This document shows positions 34,919 through 44,817 of a DNA stretch of 64,000 nucleotides, piece after piece (within the stretch, counting starts at the first letter, position 1; every line of letters starts with the position of its first letter). This stretch comes from Serpula lacrymans var. lacrymans S7.9 (lineage: Eukaryota; Basidiomycota; Agaricomycetes; Boletales; Serpulaceae), in contig NW_006763294.1 in NCBI RefSeq assembly GCF_000218685.1, positions 1,870,126 through 1,934,125 of the forward strand, read 5' to 3'. Below the pieces are notes generated by a model. The model worked only from the letters and a program-made list of their open reading frames with translations, had not been told where the DNA came from and ran no database searches. The position numbers were made by a program, and so were the translations under genes.

Positions 34919-35986
34919 ATGTCGTCGCAACCCCAAGATATGAATGCGCTACTGCACGCAATGCGTGTGCAGATAGCAGAATTAACCTCGCAGCTCGCCG
35001 AGATACAGGCCAACCCCCCTGTAGCAACCCCCTCGGTGGAAAAGAAATTCAACAAGAAAGTCGAAGTCGTCGCTGACCCTGGCGCCTTCGAAGGAGACAG
35101 AGCGCGATTTGCCGAATGGTGGATCAAGCTCCAGATTTGGGTCAAGGCGAACTGGGACGCTTTTGCCGACAATTTTGAGGTAGCCACTGCGGTACTATCT
35201 CGCCTAAAAGGACCTGTGGCGGGTCGATACGCCCAAGTAAGACTCCAGGAATGCTACACCACGGGTGTGTGGCCTACCTGGGATGATCTCAAGAAAGAGA
35301 TCGAAAAATACTTCAAACCGCAAGCTGAGCGTGACTGGGCTCGGCAGCAAATCCGTTCGTTCAAACAGGGAAACCTAAGGACGGACGATTATGTCACCCG
35401 GTTCCTGGCCCTCTCCATCCAAGGAGGGTTAGGTAACGAACACGCAGTAGAACTGCTGGAACGCAATGTGAACCCTCGCATTGCAGAACAGATCTACCTG
35501 CAGGATACGAGAAGTGACGACCTGGCTCTGGCAGCCGAGGAAGTCAGACGAGTCGGTAGGGCCATGGAGCTCTACGCTATGCACCAAGGTGGCGGGTCCA
35601 CCAAACAAACCACCACACCCCAGAGGCGCCCTGGGTCATCAAACCAACATCATAATCACTCTCACGGGTTCAAGCCGTTCGGGCTGCAGCCAGGACAGGG
35701 TGCTCCTATGGATATCGGCGCGGTCCAAGGCGGACAAATGCGCAGATTCAAGGGCAACTGTTACAACTGCGGCCAAGAGGGACACATGTCCCGAGACTGT
35801 AGAAACGGGGCGCAGGCTGCCCAACAAAAAAATAATCAAGGGCGCCAGGCGCGCCAACTAGAAATCGAAAAGTCGGACGATCGGCTCAACTCTTTGGCCG
35901 GTCGTTCTTACGACGAAATCCGGGCCTTCTTCTATGACCAACAGGTCAACGAAATGAAGGCTCAGGGAAAAGAATTCGGGGCTTAG
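34919..35986 (+). CDS. Chromovirus Gag
   Basis: 355 residues. Forms the virus-like particle of the element and binds its RNA. It starts at ATG 34919 with SSQPQDMNALLHAM, an N-terminal coiled-coil-like stretch. The capsid-type retrotrans_gag region includes FEGDRARFAEWWIKLQIWVK and WARQQIRSFKQG (about residues 55-170). A single CCHC knuckle, CYNCGQEGHMSRDC, is at about residues 281-294, followed by a charged tail. It ends at TAG 35984-35986 and is undamaged. Confidence 0.95.
   Translation: MSSQPQDMNALLHAMRVQIAELTSQLAEIQANPPVATPSVEKKFNKKVEVVADPGAFEGDRARFAEWWIKLQIWVKANWDAFADNFEVATAVLSRLKGPVAGRYAQVRLQECYTTGVWPTWDDLKKEIEKYFKPQAERDWARQQIRSFKQGNLRTDDYVTRFLALSIQGGLGNEHAVELLERNVNPRIAEQIYLQDTRSDDLALAAEEVRRVGRAMELYAMHQGGGSTKQTTTPQRRPGSSNQHHNHSHGFKPFGLQPGQGAPMDIGAVQGGQMRRFKGNCYNCGQEGHMSRDCRNGAQAAQQKNNQGRQARQLEIEKSDDRLNSLAGRSYDEIRAFFYDQQVNEMKAQGKEFGA
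35965..35971 (+). promoter_or_regulatory. Putative -1 ribosomal frameshift heptamer at the gag/pol overlap
   Basis: GGGAAAA lies in the gag frame as CAG GGA AAA, that is X_XXY_YYZ with X=G, Y=A, Z=A, 12 nt before the gag stop. A -1 slip continues as AGA ATT CGG GGC TTA GGT CAC and stays open into the protease frame, which is -1 to gag. A downstream stimulatory structure was not worked out. Confidence 0.55.
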
Positions 35987-38900
35987 GTCACTTGGGTACC
36001 TTAGCTCCTGGCAAAAATGAAGTAAACCACAACAAAGTGGCCCCTGCTCCGGGGTGTTGCACGAGCAATAACGGAATGACGGGGATGGCTCCCCAATTTG
36101 TAAATAAGTTTTTTAATTTGTTATCAGAAGTATGTACTTGTATGAAGAAATGTAACTGTAATATTTATGATACTACCGCTGCACCAGCGTCTCCCTTGGA
36201 GCGTGGCCCCGGCGAGACAAACACTAGGGTGCTTGATTCTGGTAAAACAAAAATAGAAAAACATGTGTCATCCAAAATTTCTTCTTCTTCTTTTTCTTCT
36301 TTGGAGCCACCCTTTCCCGAAATCCCAAGGCGTGTGTTGATGCGCACGTATTTATTCCAAAAGGAGATCCGTTTAGACGTTGGCGTGGAAAACCTTGCCA
36401 GGGGCAAAGTACACTCAACAAGCGCACTGCTTGATTCAGGCGCTAATGGGATCTTCATAGATCAGGTCTGGGCGGAGCAAATTGGACTCCCCCTTGTAAA
36501 ATTCATCTATTCCCGTCTATAACGTTGACGGTACGCTTAACGCAGGTGGCTGTATTACACACAAATGTTCTTTTGTGGTCGAATACCAAGGACACAGAGA
36601 ACGAGTCACTGCCGAGGCTACCCAACTAGGGAAGATTAATTTAATCTTAGGCTGGACCTGGCTATTTAAACACAATCCTGAGATCAACTGGCAGACAGGG
36701 GTTGTCACATTGTCACATTGTCCCCAGGAATGTGTGAACTTGGGCAAACCAAATCATGTCCGTCACAATGAGCGTCTCGAAAAGTTAAACGCTAGTCACG
36801 TTTACGAGCTCAGATCTTTAGAAAAGATCGACGATGACGATGATGAGGTAAAACCTGAGGAAGAGATTAAGAGGCTGGTACCTCCCGAGTACCACGACTT
36901 CTGGAAAGTCTTTTCGAAACACAAATCAGAGCGCTTCCCAGAGGCTAAGCCTTGGGACCATGCCATAGATTTGAAAGACACCTTCAAACCAAGGAAGGGA
37001 CACATGATACCGCTCTCTGCTCCCGAAAGAGACGAGGTATCTAGTTTCATAGACGAACAACTTAGGAAGGGTTACATCAGACCTTCCAAAAGTCCTATGA
37101 CATCCCCGGTGTTCTTCATTCCTAAAAAGGATGGTAAAAAGCGAATGATTATGGACTATCGTTACGTGAATGAGCACACGGTTAAAAATGCGTATCCGCT
37201 GCCTTTGATTAGTCAGCTAGTGGATAAATTGGCTGGCGCCAAGATTCTGACTAAGATGGATCTCAGATGGGGGTACAATAATGTATGAATCAAAGAGGAA
37301 GATGCTTGGAAGGCCGCGTTCACGTGCCACCGAGGATCTTTTGAACCCCTTGTTATGTTCTTTGGGTTGACCAATTCACCAGCGACCTTCCAGAGCATGA
37401 TGAACGAGATCTTTGCGGACATGGAAAACTGTGTCGTCATTTACATTGACGATTTATTAATATTTACAAAGTCGGACGATGAGGCTGAGCATGACAGGAT
37501 CGTGCAAGAAGTCCTTCGACGCTTACAGGAACGGGACCTATTCGTTAAACCCGAAAAATGTAATTTTAAAGTGAAGGAAGTAGACTTCCTCGGTATGATC
37601 ATAGGCCAGAACGGAATCAGGATGAACCCTGAGAAAGTTCAAGCTATTTTGGAATGGCCAGAACCTACTCGCGTCAAAGGAGTTAGGGCCTTCCTAGGCT
37701 TAGGTAATTTCTACCGAAGGTTTATTGAAGACTTCGCAAAAATCACGAGACCGTTGAACGATCTCACCAAAAAGGACCTTGTTTGGCATTGGGGCGCCAA
37801 AGAACAGGAAGCTTTTGATAAGCTTAAACAGGCATTTACAACAGCGCCCATATTGGCATTTCCAGAGTTAGACAAAGAGTTCCGGTTAGAAACCGACTCT
37901 TCTGACTTCGCCACTGGGGCTGTTTTATCGATCAAATGCCCTGATGATCTTTGGAGGCCTTGTGCCTATTTATCGCATAGTTTGTCGCCTACAGAGCGTA
38001 ACTATCAAATATACGACAAGGAGATGCTGGCCATCATTAGAGCTTTAGAGCACTGGCGGCACTACTTAGAAGGTGCTAGGCACCAATTCGAAATTTGGAC
38101 CGATCATAAGAACCTAGAGTACTTCATGACGGCCCGAGACCTGAACCGGAGACAAGCCCGCTACGCGGTGTACTTGTCAAGGTTCAATTATAAATTAATT
38201 CATAAGCCGGGAAGCTCAATGGGGAAAGCGGATGCTTTATCTAGAAGAGAGGATCATGCCAACGGCATTGAAGATGACAACAAAGGTGCCACCCTGATAG
38301 ATCAATCAAGGGTTGCCAATGTTAGAATCGGGCAAGATTCCGCTCTCCTGGAAGACTTCAGGAAAGACATCTCCCCAGAGGAAAAGGCGCGCCTTGACGG
38401 CAATGAAAACTATTTATGGAAAGACGGGCTCTTTCATTTCAAAAACAAAATCTATGTGCCAGAGTCCGCAAGGATCAAGGCAATAGATAGACATCATGAC
38501 ACTCCAGTGGCTGGGCACCCTGGATGGCAACAAACGATGGAGTTGATCTCCAGAAACTACATGTGGTCTGGCATGGTCAAAGACATACAGGAATATGTAA
38601 AATCCTGTCTGAGATGCGCCATGGCCAAGAATTCCCATCAACCGCCGGCGGGTAAACTCATGCCGAACCCGATACCAGCTGGCCCCTGGCAGGATATATC
38701 GGTGGACTTCACAACGGATCTGCCCGAGTCAAACGGGTACAATTCAGTAATGGTGGTAGTAGACCGCTTCTCCAAAGAAGTGGTATTCATACCCACCAAC
38801 AAAACCATCACCGCCGCCGGTACGGCAGACCTATTTAAGGATTTCGTATGGTCCATCCATGGGTTACCAGAAACGGTAATCTCTGATAGAGGACCGCAAT

Positions 38901-39853
38901 TCGCTAGCGAGTTTACGAAAGAATTGTGCCGGATGCTGGGCATCAAACCTAAATTATCCACGGCGTTCCATCCGCAAACCGATGGACAAACGGAGAGACT
39001 TAACCAGGAGTTAAAGCAGTATCTCCGTATATTTATTAATGACAGACAGACGGATTGGGCCAAGTGGCTAAAGATAGCCCAGTTCTCATATAATATTAAA
39101 CAGTCGTCGGCTACAGGAAAGGCACCATTCGAGGTTACTAGATCGTACCTCCCCAGAATGGGTGTAGAACCTGGCAAGAGCAAAAACGAGGCTGCTGGGA
39201 ACATGGCAAAAGACATGAAGTCTGTCTTGGACGAAACGCGCAAAGCGCTATTTAAAACTGCGGAGCAGATGAAAGACAGGGCAGAGCGTAGATGCTCTAA
39301 GGCCCCTGATTACAAGGTCGGCGACCTGGTCTGGTTAGACACCGACCACTTGAAATTAAAAGACCGGCAGTCTAGAAAACTGACCGAAAAGTGGATTGGC
39401 CCTTACCGGATTAAGGAAGTCAAACCTAATGCGGTGGAGCTGGAACTCCCAAAACGAATGAGGGTGGTACCCACGGTTAACATTAGCCGTGTGAAACCCT
39501 ACAAAGGACCGCTGCCGGGACAACGCGTAAACCGGCCCGGTCCGGTAGTAGTCACCCAGGAAGGTGAAGAAGAGTTCGAAGTCGAACGAGTGGTAGATGC
39601 ACGCTTGAAGCGTGGAAAATTAGAGTTCCTGGTCCTATGGAAGGGCTATGGAGACGAGGACAGAACGTGGGAACCAGAATCCCATCTGGAAAACTCCCGC
39701 GACGCTGTTCGCGAATTTTATTCTAGGAATCCCTCAGCTCCCAGAAAGCTTAGAGGCATGGATTCCAAACTTTTTAATTCCCTTTTTCAACCTATGCCCG
39801 AAAATTTTACCGCTACCTCCGGTATTTGGTCTCGCCTGGAAGTCGAGCCTTAG
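35972..39853 (+). pseudogene. Chromovirus Pol (protease, RT, RNase H, integrase, chromodomain), two lesions
   Basis: The frame after the putative -1 slip runs to 36522 and holds the aspartic protease motif ALLDSGANGIF. It breaks near 36505, and the rest of the protease and RT continue in another frame (CSFVVEYQGHRERV; LSAPERDEVSSFIDEQLRKG; DLRWGYNNV) to a TGA at 37286-37288, where the family normally has Arg. The same frame then continues to 39853: FGLTNSPATFQSM and RT active site VIYIDDLLIF (37438-37467); RNase H (RLETDSSDFATGAV; YDKEMLAIIRALEHW); integrase HHCC (DRHHDTPVAGHPGWQQ, then CLRCAMAK) and D,D35E core (SVDFTTDLPES; VISDRGPQFASEF; HPQTDGQTERLNQELKQYL); and chromodomain (FEVERVVDARLKRGKLEFLV, then WKGYGDEDRTWEPES). 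Everything after the TGA is open. Confidence 0.95.
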
Positions 39854-39864
39854 AAGGGGGGTAG

Positions 39865-40246
39865 TGTTACGATAACACAATTTCCGGACATCTCCTTTCC
39901 TTTTATTCTCCGCTTTAACTTTATACTTTAAGTGCCACGCGGCATTTCCCTTTCTCGCGCCGCGTTGCCTTTCTTTTAGACTTAAAACTCTCTCACGCAG
40001 TGGAGCTGGCCATACGGGCTAGGCCCTATGACATCATCAGCCACTGCCTTCATCAACTGTATAGTACACATGTACAAACAACCTGTAGTAGTATATATAC
40101 CCCAATAGATCCAGGAGACTCCTCAGCGAGTCCTCCTGTTGTATACCAACAAACTCTCTGCAGCTTAAGGGGTAACCACTCCCTCAAACATCTTCCTTAT
40201 AGTGTGTTCTTGTGTGCACCAGAGTAACTAACTCTTGGTTGTTACA
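39865..40246 (+). repeat. 3' LTR of the young chromovirus
   Basis: 382 bp, TGTTACGATAACAC to GGTTGTTACA. It is identical by eye to the 5' LTR except base 5. It is preceded by the purine-rich tract ending GGGGGGTAG. Confidence 0.97.
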
Positions 40247-40648
40247 GGAGGAGGGTGGAGGTGACAAACAAGTGGATTAGAATGGGGATCCAGAAACGAC
40301 CGTCAGGTGAGAATAAAAAGGAGAGGAAGGGGCCCATGGTGGGGCTAGGCAAAGGAAGGGGAGTAAGGGAAACGACAAAAGCGAGGGCGCAATGCAATGT
40401 GTAGCCAGTGGCGACGCGAAAATTTGCCGAAATGCCGAAACGCGGAAAGTACCGGATGGAAAAGCAAAGGTGAGCGTGACTGGATTGCCTAATAGAGGTG
40501 GTGCTGATCAGCCACAAGTTCAAAAAGGGCAATATTAATTACTATTCCACGTGGCACTGTGCCTGTGTGGCGCAAAGGCGAGTCTTTTTGAATATTCGCT
40601 TCGTTATTGACACCTGTCCATGCTACCAATCAACTTTGGTGCATGACA

Positions 40649-41950
40649 GCGGTTATCAATCTGGGGTGGTTGCACATCAGGTTGTCTGACATTGTTGCGT
40701 TTTCACCAGGTGTTGGAAAGATTGCTGATAGCTTTGTCATTAGTGAGTCCAAAGGCTATTATTAAGCTGTTCCTAATGTTTTTGTATTCATCAGATGCAA
40801 AATTGGGTAATAATTGTTGGTGAATGTCAATTTCCAGCATTGTTCTCTGTGTGGTTTGATGAAGTTTTTTGTCAATAAAAGTTTATGAAAAGGAATGAAA
40901 GCGAAGTGTCAGCAGAGTAATTTAATAATGACAACAGCGATAAAAAGATGGGATATTTGTAGTGACGGTACTATGATGAAGCCAGCACTTGTACAGTATG
41001 TATGGTAGTAAATTGGGAGGCACATGGCACAATTCTTGTGCTGGCTCAAAAACTGAATTCAAATCTCCCTTCCATTTTGTTCGGTTCCATAGAATCTCAA
41101 ACTACCTTGTCCCAGAACTCTTTCTGGAATATTCAGCCTTGGTATACCTCTTTCCAGTTCTCTACAATATAATCTACAAGTAAGGTTTGTTCCTTGTTGT
41201 AATAATCCACAGTGGACTCAAGAGAGTATAGAAAAGCAAATTAGACCAGCCGGGGATTGAACCCAGGACCTCTGCCTATATATGGTGGTGCTCTAACCAT
41301 CTGGGCTACCAGCTCATGGATATCAACACTCAATTGCACAATGTTGTCTAACAAGGCCCAGACTTTGACCTTGACAATTCCAACACGCCCCCACAAGGTC
41401 TAGCCTGATCTAGCCTTTGGCTGATGTGTCCGTTCAATTACATAATCTGTTCACGTCTCTTGCACAGGGCTCATAACATATAACAATCCACACTTGTCTG
41501 GCTGTATAGCCCTGTTTGACAAGTTATCTGATGCATCCTTGGCTGCCAAAGGGGGATTATTGATCACTAAACTAATGTTGCCTTCAGGGTAGGTGGAGGG
41601 GGGATACACTCCATTCTCAGTGAGTGTCAAAGGTGTTTGTGCTTAGGATGGAGATTGTTGACTGTGAAGAGAGTTTCCTCTTCATGAGACAGGTCTGGGG
41701 CATGGTGGAGTAGATGGCGGTATCTAAAATAAAGGGGACGGTGGTCCCAAATGCCACATGCAAGCCATGTCACATTGGTTATTTCAGTTAGGTTTGCTTG
41801 TATGGTTTTTTGTGGCACCACTGGTGTGGAAGGTGCCGCAGGCAGCTGACAGTTGCAGCAAAGCTGTGATGAGTGCAACTCGTTGGTCTGAGTGCCAATG
41901 GGTGACGTCACGGCACACTGGCATAAAAAAACATGTTTTCTCGCTAAAGT
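40649..41950. other. Repeat-rich intergenic block with one tRNA-like element
   Basis: AT-rich DNA without genes. It holds the tRNA-like core at 41243-41315. A minus-strand frame at 41627-41911 (CGIWDHRPLYFRYRHLLHH) is open but not recognised. The block separates the transposon nest from the FunK1-like gene. Confidence 0.4.
41243..41315 (-). repeat. tRNA-like sequence (probable SINE head or tRNA pseudogene)
   Basis: The minus strand shows A-box TAGCCCAGATGG, GGTTAGAGC of the D-arm, T-arm CTGGG-TTCAATC-CCCGG with B-box GGTTCAATCCC, and a weak acceptor stem with several G-U pairs and a mispair. The anticodon arm is poor. It is therefore not accepted as a working tRNA gene. It differs in sequence from the tRNA-like core at 14218-14289. 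Confidence 0.5.
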
Positions 41951-42039
41951 GCCCAGAAACGCTGTGGTTCCGTACGGACTCTAAGTTAGTAAGCTGGTAA
42001 GGGCCGCTATCATCAGTCTAAACTTCTACAATTACCATA

Positions 42040-44551
42040 ACAAAATGAAGGGTGGGACTACCCACGCATTGAAGCCAGATTTAGTGTCTTTAAACAGTGT
42101 TGCCAATGAGTCGGAGCTGGATGGTCAAGTGTCGTGGCAAGGTCTCACTATCGCATGCGAGGTGAAGGACAACTGGAATGAGCTGATTAAACAGGCTAGT
42201 ACCTACGCACGATGCACCTTCATTGCTCATGAGAACCATTACTTCATTTTGGTCATTGGCTTCAACCACAAAACTTCCGAAGCTCAATTCTGCTTCTATC
42301 AAAGATCTGGCGTGATTTGCAGCCCTGCGCTGAGTCTAAAGACAGAGGATGGCTTTGCCGCTTTTGTAAAGGGCATAGCAAGGGGTATGCAAGCAGGAAA
42401 TTTCCGACGTCAGGTTAGGTTAGCCAGGTAAGGACCTGTATACCATGGGAACGTCCTAATATGGTAATATTTACTCACAGGTCCGCTCAATCCGGGAAGT
42501 AGAAGTTGTTGCAGGTTGTTGCATGCGCTGCTTTGAGAAGTGTAAATTACATAATCAATCAACACTTACACTGTCAGCAACCGTGGTGCCAGCTAGTCAC
42601 AGCTCAGAACACTGAAGGGACTGGTGGCATATATCAACAGGCTACTGCTATTGGTAATTGTATGGCTTTGAATGCTCAAAATGATGTATGGTCAACCTCC
42701 AACTCACATTTTTACCCATCCAGGTTAGCCGTTTAAGGCCCATGTTAGCCAGATAAGACCCTCAAAGGACCCCCCTCCAGCCTGATGTCTCGCAATTCGC
42801 CGGTGCGTAACCCTTGGGGCATAGTGGGCATACTTTCATGGGAAAATGATTCAAAGGCTGGGATCGATCCATCGCGGAACAATCACTACTTCTTGATCCC
42901 AAACTGGGGTCTTTACAACATCGTTGGCTTACTCTGTCGCCGCCAATTTATCCGGGGTCGTGTCACACACGTTGTCGTCTGGATGATCCACTCAGCAATG
43001 ACATAGACCTTTCGAGTATAGATACTTCCACTGCTCGATATCCCACCTCCACCTCACGCCCGCGCACTGAAGGTGTCGCACCTTCTTCTAATCGAACCTC
43101 TACCGTCTCAAGTATTGGGAAACGATCACGCGAAAATGTCGTTGAAACTGGAAGCAGCAAGCGCCACAAGTCAGGCTCTGATCACCCAGCAAACAAGCAG
43201 AATCAAGGCTCCGAGAAGCTTGAATGGCAAGGAATTAATTGCAACGATGAATCCCCCCTTTTCCCAACTTACCAGCCTTCGCCCATCCCCGAACTCGACC
43301 TCTGTCCTCCGCCACCTTCCATGATCCTGAAAGATTCATGGCCTTTGGACGGCCATGACGAGGTTGAAGTTTTTCGTTTCACTCAAGGAGAGATGGGAAT
43401 ACCTGAAGTTTACGCCCAGTACACAGTTGAACATGGTAAAAAGGGGGCGTGGGTTGAGGAGGAGATTAGAAAAATATTTCTTCTGGAAGAGATAGAATTC
43501 ATATACCAGGGGTCAAAAGATACACAATCGAAGGGACCCAACAGTCAGGTGGAGAAGGAAACACAATCTAAGATGGAAAATCAGGAGGAAGACGTGAAGA
43601 TGGAAAACAGAGTACATAAGCGATTGATATTGAAAACGGAGTGCTGTAAGTTCCAGACGGCTGCGGGGCCGTACCAATTCTTAGAAGGCATGCTCCATGG
43701 AATGATGGGTGAGTATTTCCCCGTTTTGACGTCGCTCAGGACTGATGCTCCCTTTCTAGGTCACTATAATATGTATAAGGATGGATGGCTGCACCGCGAT
43801 GTCAGCGATGGTAACGTTCTATTGTTACCAGAGCCCGAAATACGAAAGCCTCTGACATGGTAGGTCCTCTTAAATTGATAATGAGCTCAAAGCGGTATTG
43901 ATGTCAAAGTATTCTAGGTTCGAATGCACCAAGAACTTGACAAAATGCGTGGGCGTGATCTCTGACGGCGACCAGGCAATTAGATGGCGAGAGCTTGATC
44001 GCAAGCTTGAGAAACATCGTTCGGTAAGTAGCTCATCTTCGGGTTAGCCTGTTATTTAGTCTGTTCAGGGAACACTCCCTTACATTTCTAGGCGAGTGCT
44101 GAAGGCGTGGAATACACGTCAACCCGTGCTTCATACATTTGCGGATGACTTGGAATCTTTCTTCTGGGTCATATTATGCGTGTTGTTGAACATTGGCCAC
44201 GAACGTAAAAGCTTAACGATTGACGAGGGACGATGGCTTCATAAATTACTGGCTGCAGACGATCCTGACTCGAGCGAAACGAATAAAACGTGGGTAGTGA
44301 CGAATCTGGAGGAATCATTCCTGGATAACGATTTTTCCCCTATTTTGATGGTTTTCGTGCCCTTTTTCACGGAAATCATACCGCTCATGAAAGAGGCTAC
44401 GGCAATTGTCAAAAAGCTCAATTCAGACAACTTGATTGAATCTCTAACGACACTGGGAGACAAATTTTACGAGTTGTGGTTCAAAGCTTTCCTACGTGCA
44501 CTGCCGTCATTGCCCAAGACCTGGGACGAAGTTTTGAAAACCACAATTTGA
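42040..44551 (+). pseudogene. FunK1-type fungal protein kinase, probably damaged
   Basis: Kinase-like protein of the basidiomycete-expanded FunK1 family. The N-terminal FunK1 region is at 42060-42431 (HALKPDLVSL; LTIACEVKDNWNELIKQAST; HYFILVIGFNHKTSEAQF). It resumes at about 42830-42975 (AGIDPSRNNHYFLIPNWGLY; LCRRQFIRGRVTHV). Then follow RLDDPLSNDIDL, a Ser/Thr-rich linker and MILKDSWPLDGHDEVEVF. The kinase core is at 43321-44551: catalytic loop WLHRDVSDGNVLLL (43789-43830), a DFG-equivalent VISDGDQA after an intron, and TLPYISRRVL. Three introns of about 55 nt are readable. Two problems argue for decay: about 400 bp of unrelated sequence between 42431 and 42828, and a one-base frame change near 42980 (GRVTHV to RLDDP). 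The start is uncertain. Confidence 0.7.
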
Positions 44552-44817
44552 TCACGGAGACGCTTTGACGCTTGACCATATATATCTCGTCACTGTTCTC
44601 CCAAGCATCATCCCTGGACTATCCTATATATATCAATATGTATGTATCTACTTTGTTTGTTTGCTGTTCGTTGCACCCTGAGAGGTACACACTTGAAAGA
44701 AAGTGCGATTCAATTTATTATTTGTCCTGTAGCGACAAGATTTGAGCCATGATCAAATCAAATCGATACAGCAGTATTATCAGCTCACTTCCTTAGCCTA
44801 CATTAGATCCGCTTGCC

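Larger units (their letters stand above)
34016..40246 (+). mobile_element. Young, nearly intact Ty3/gypsy chromovirus with 382-bp LTRs
   Basis: 6231 bp inserted in repeat D3, with 5-bp duplication GGAGG (34011-34015, 40247-40251). LTRs 34016-34397 and 39865-40246 differ at one base (position 5, G versus A), indicating very recent insertion. Order: LTR, PBS-like site, gag, then a -1 frame carrying protease, RT, RNase H, integrase and chromodomain, a polypurine tract AGAAGGGGGG (about 39854-39860) and LTR. Two lesions are visible in pol: a frame change near 36505 and an in-frame TGA at 37286-37288. The chromodomain would target integration to modified histones in this class. Confidence 0.97.
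32594..40648 (-). mobile_element. Repeat family D, copy D3, carrying a young chromovirus
   Basis: 32594-34015 plus 40247-40648 equals copy D2, from TGTCGATGATGAG to GGTGCATGACA, about 1.82 kb without the inserted element. GCGG is found directly on both outer sides (32590-32593 and 40649-40652), a possible 4-bp target duplication. It lies in the copia RT region on the left, while the right flank (GCGGTTATCAATCTGG) is not recognisably copia. Its minus strand keeps the TATA motif (ACTATATAAACCCC, about 33150) and the long reading frame found in D2. Confidence 0.75.
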
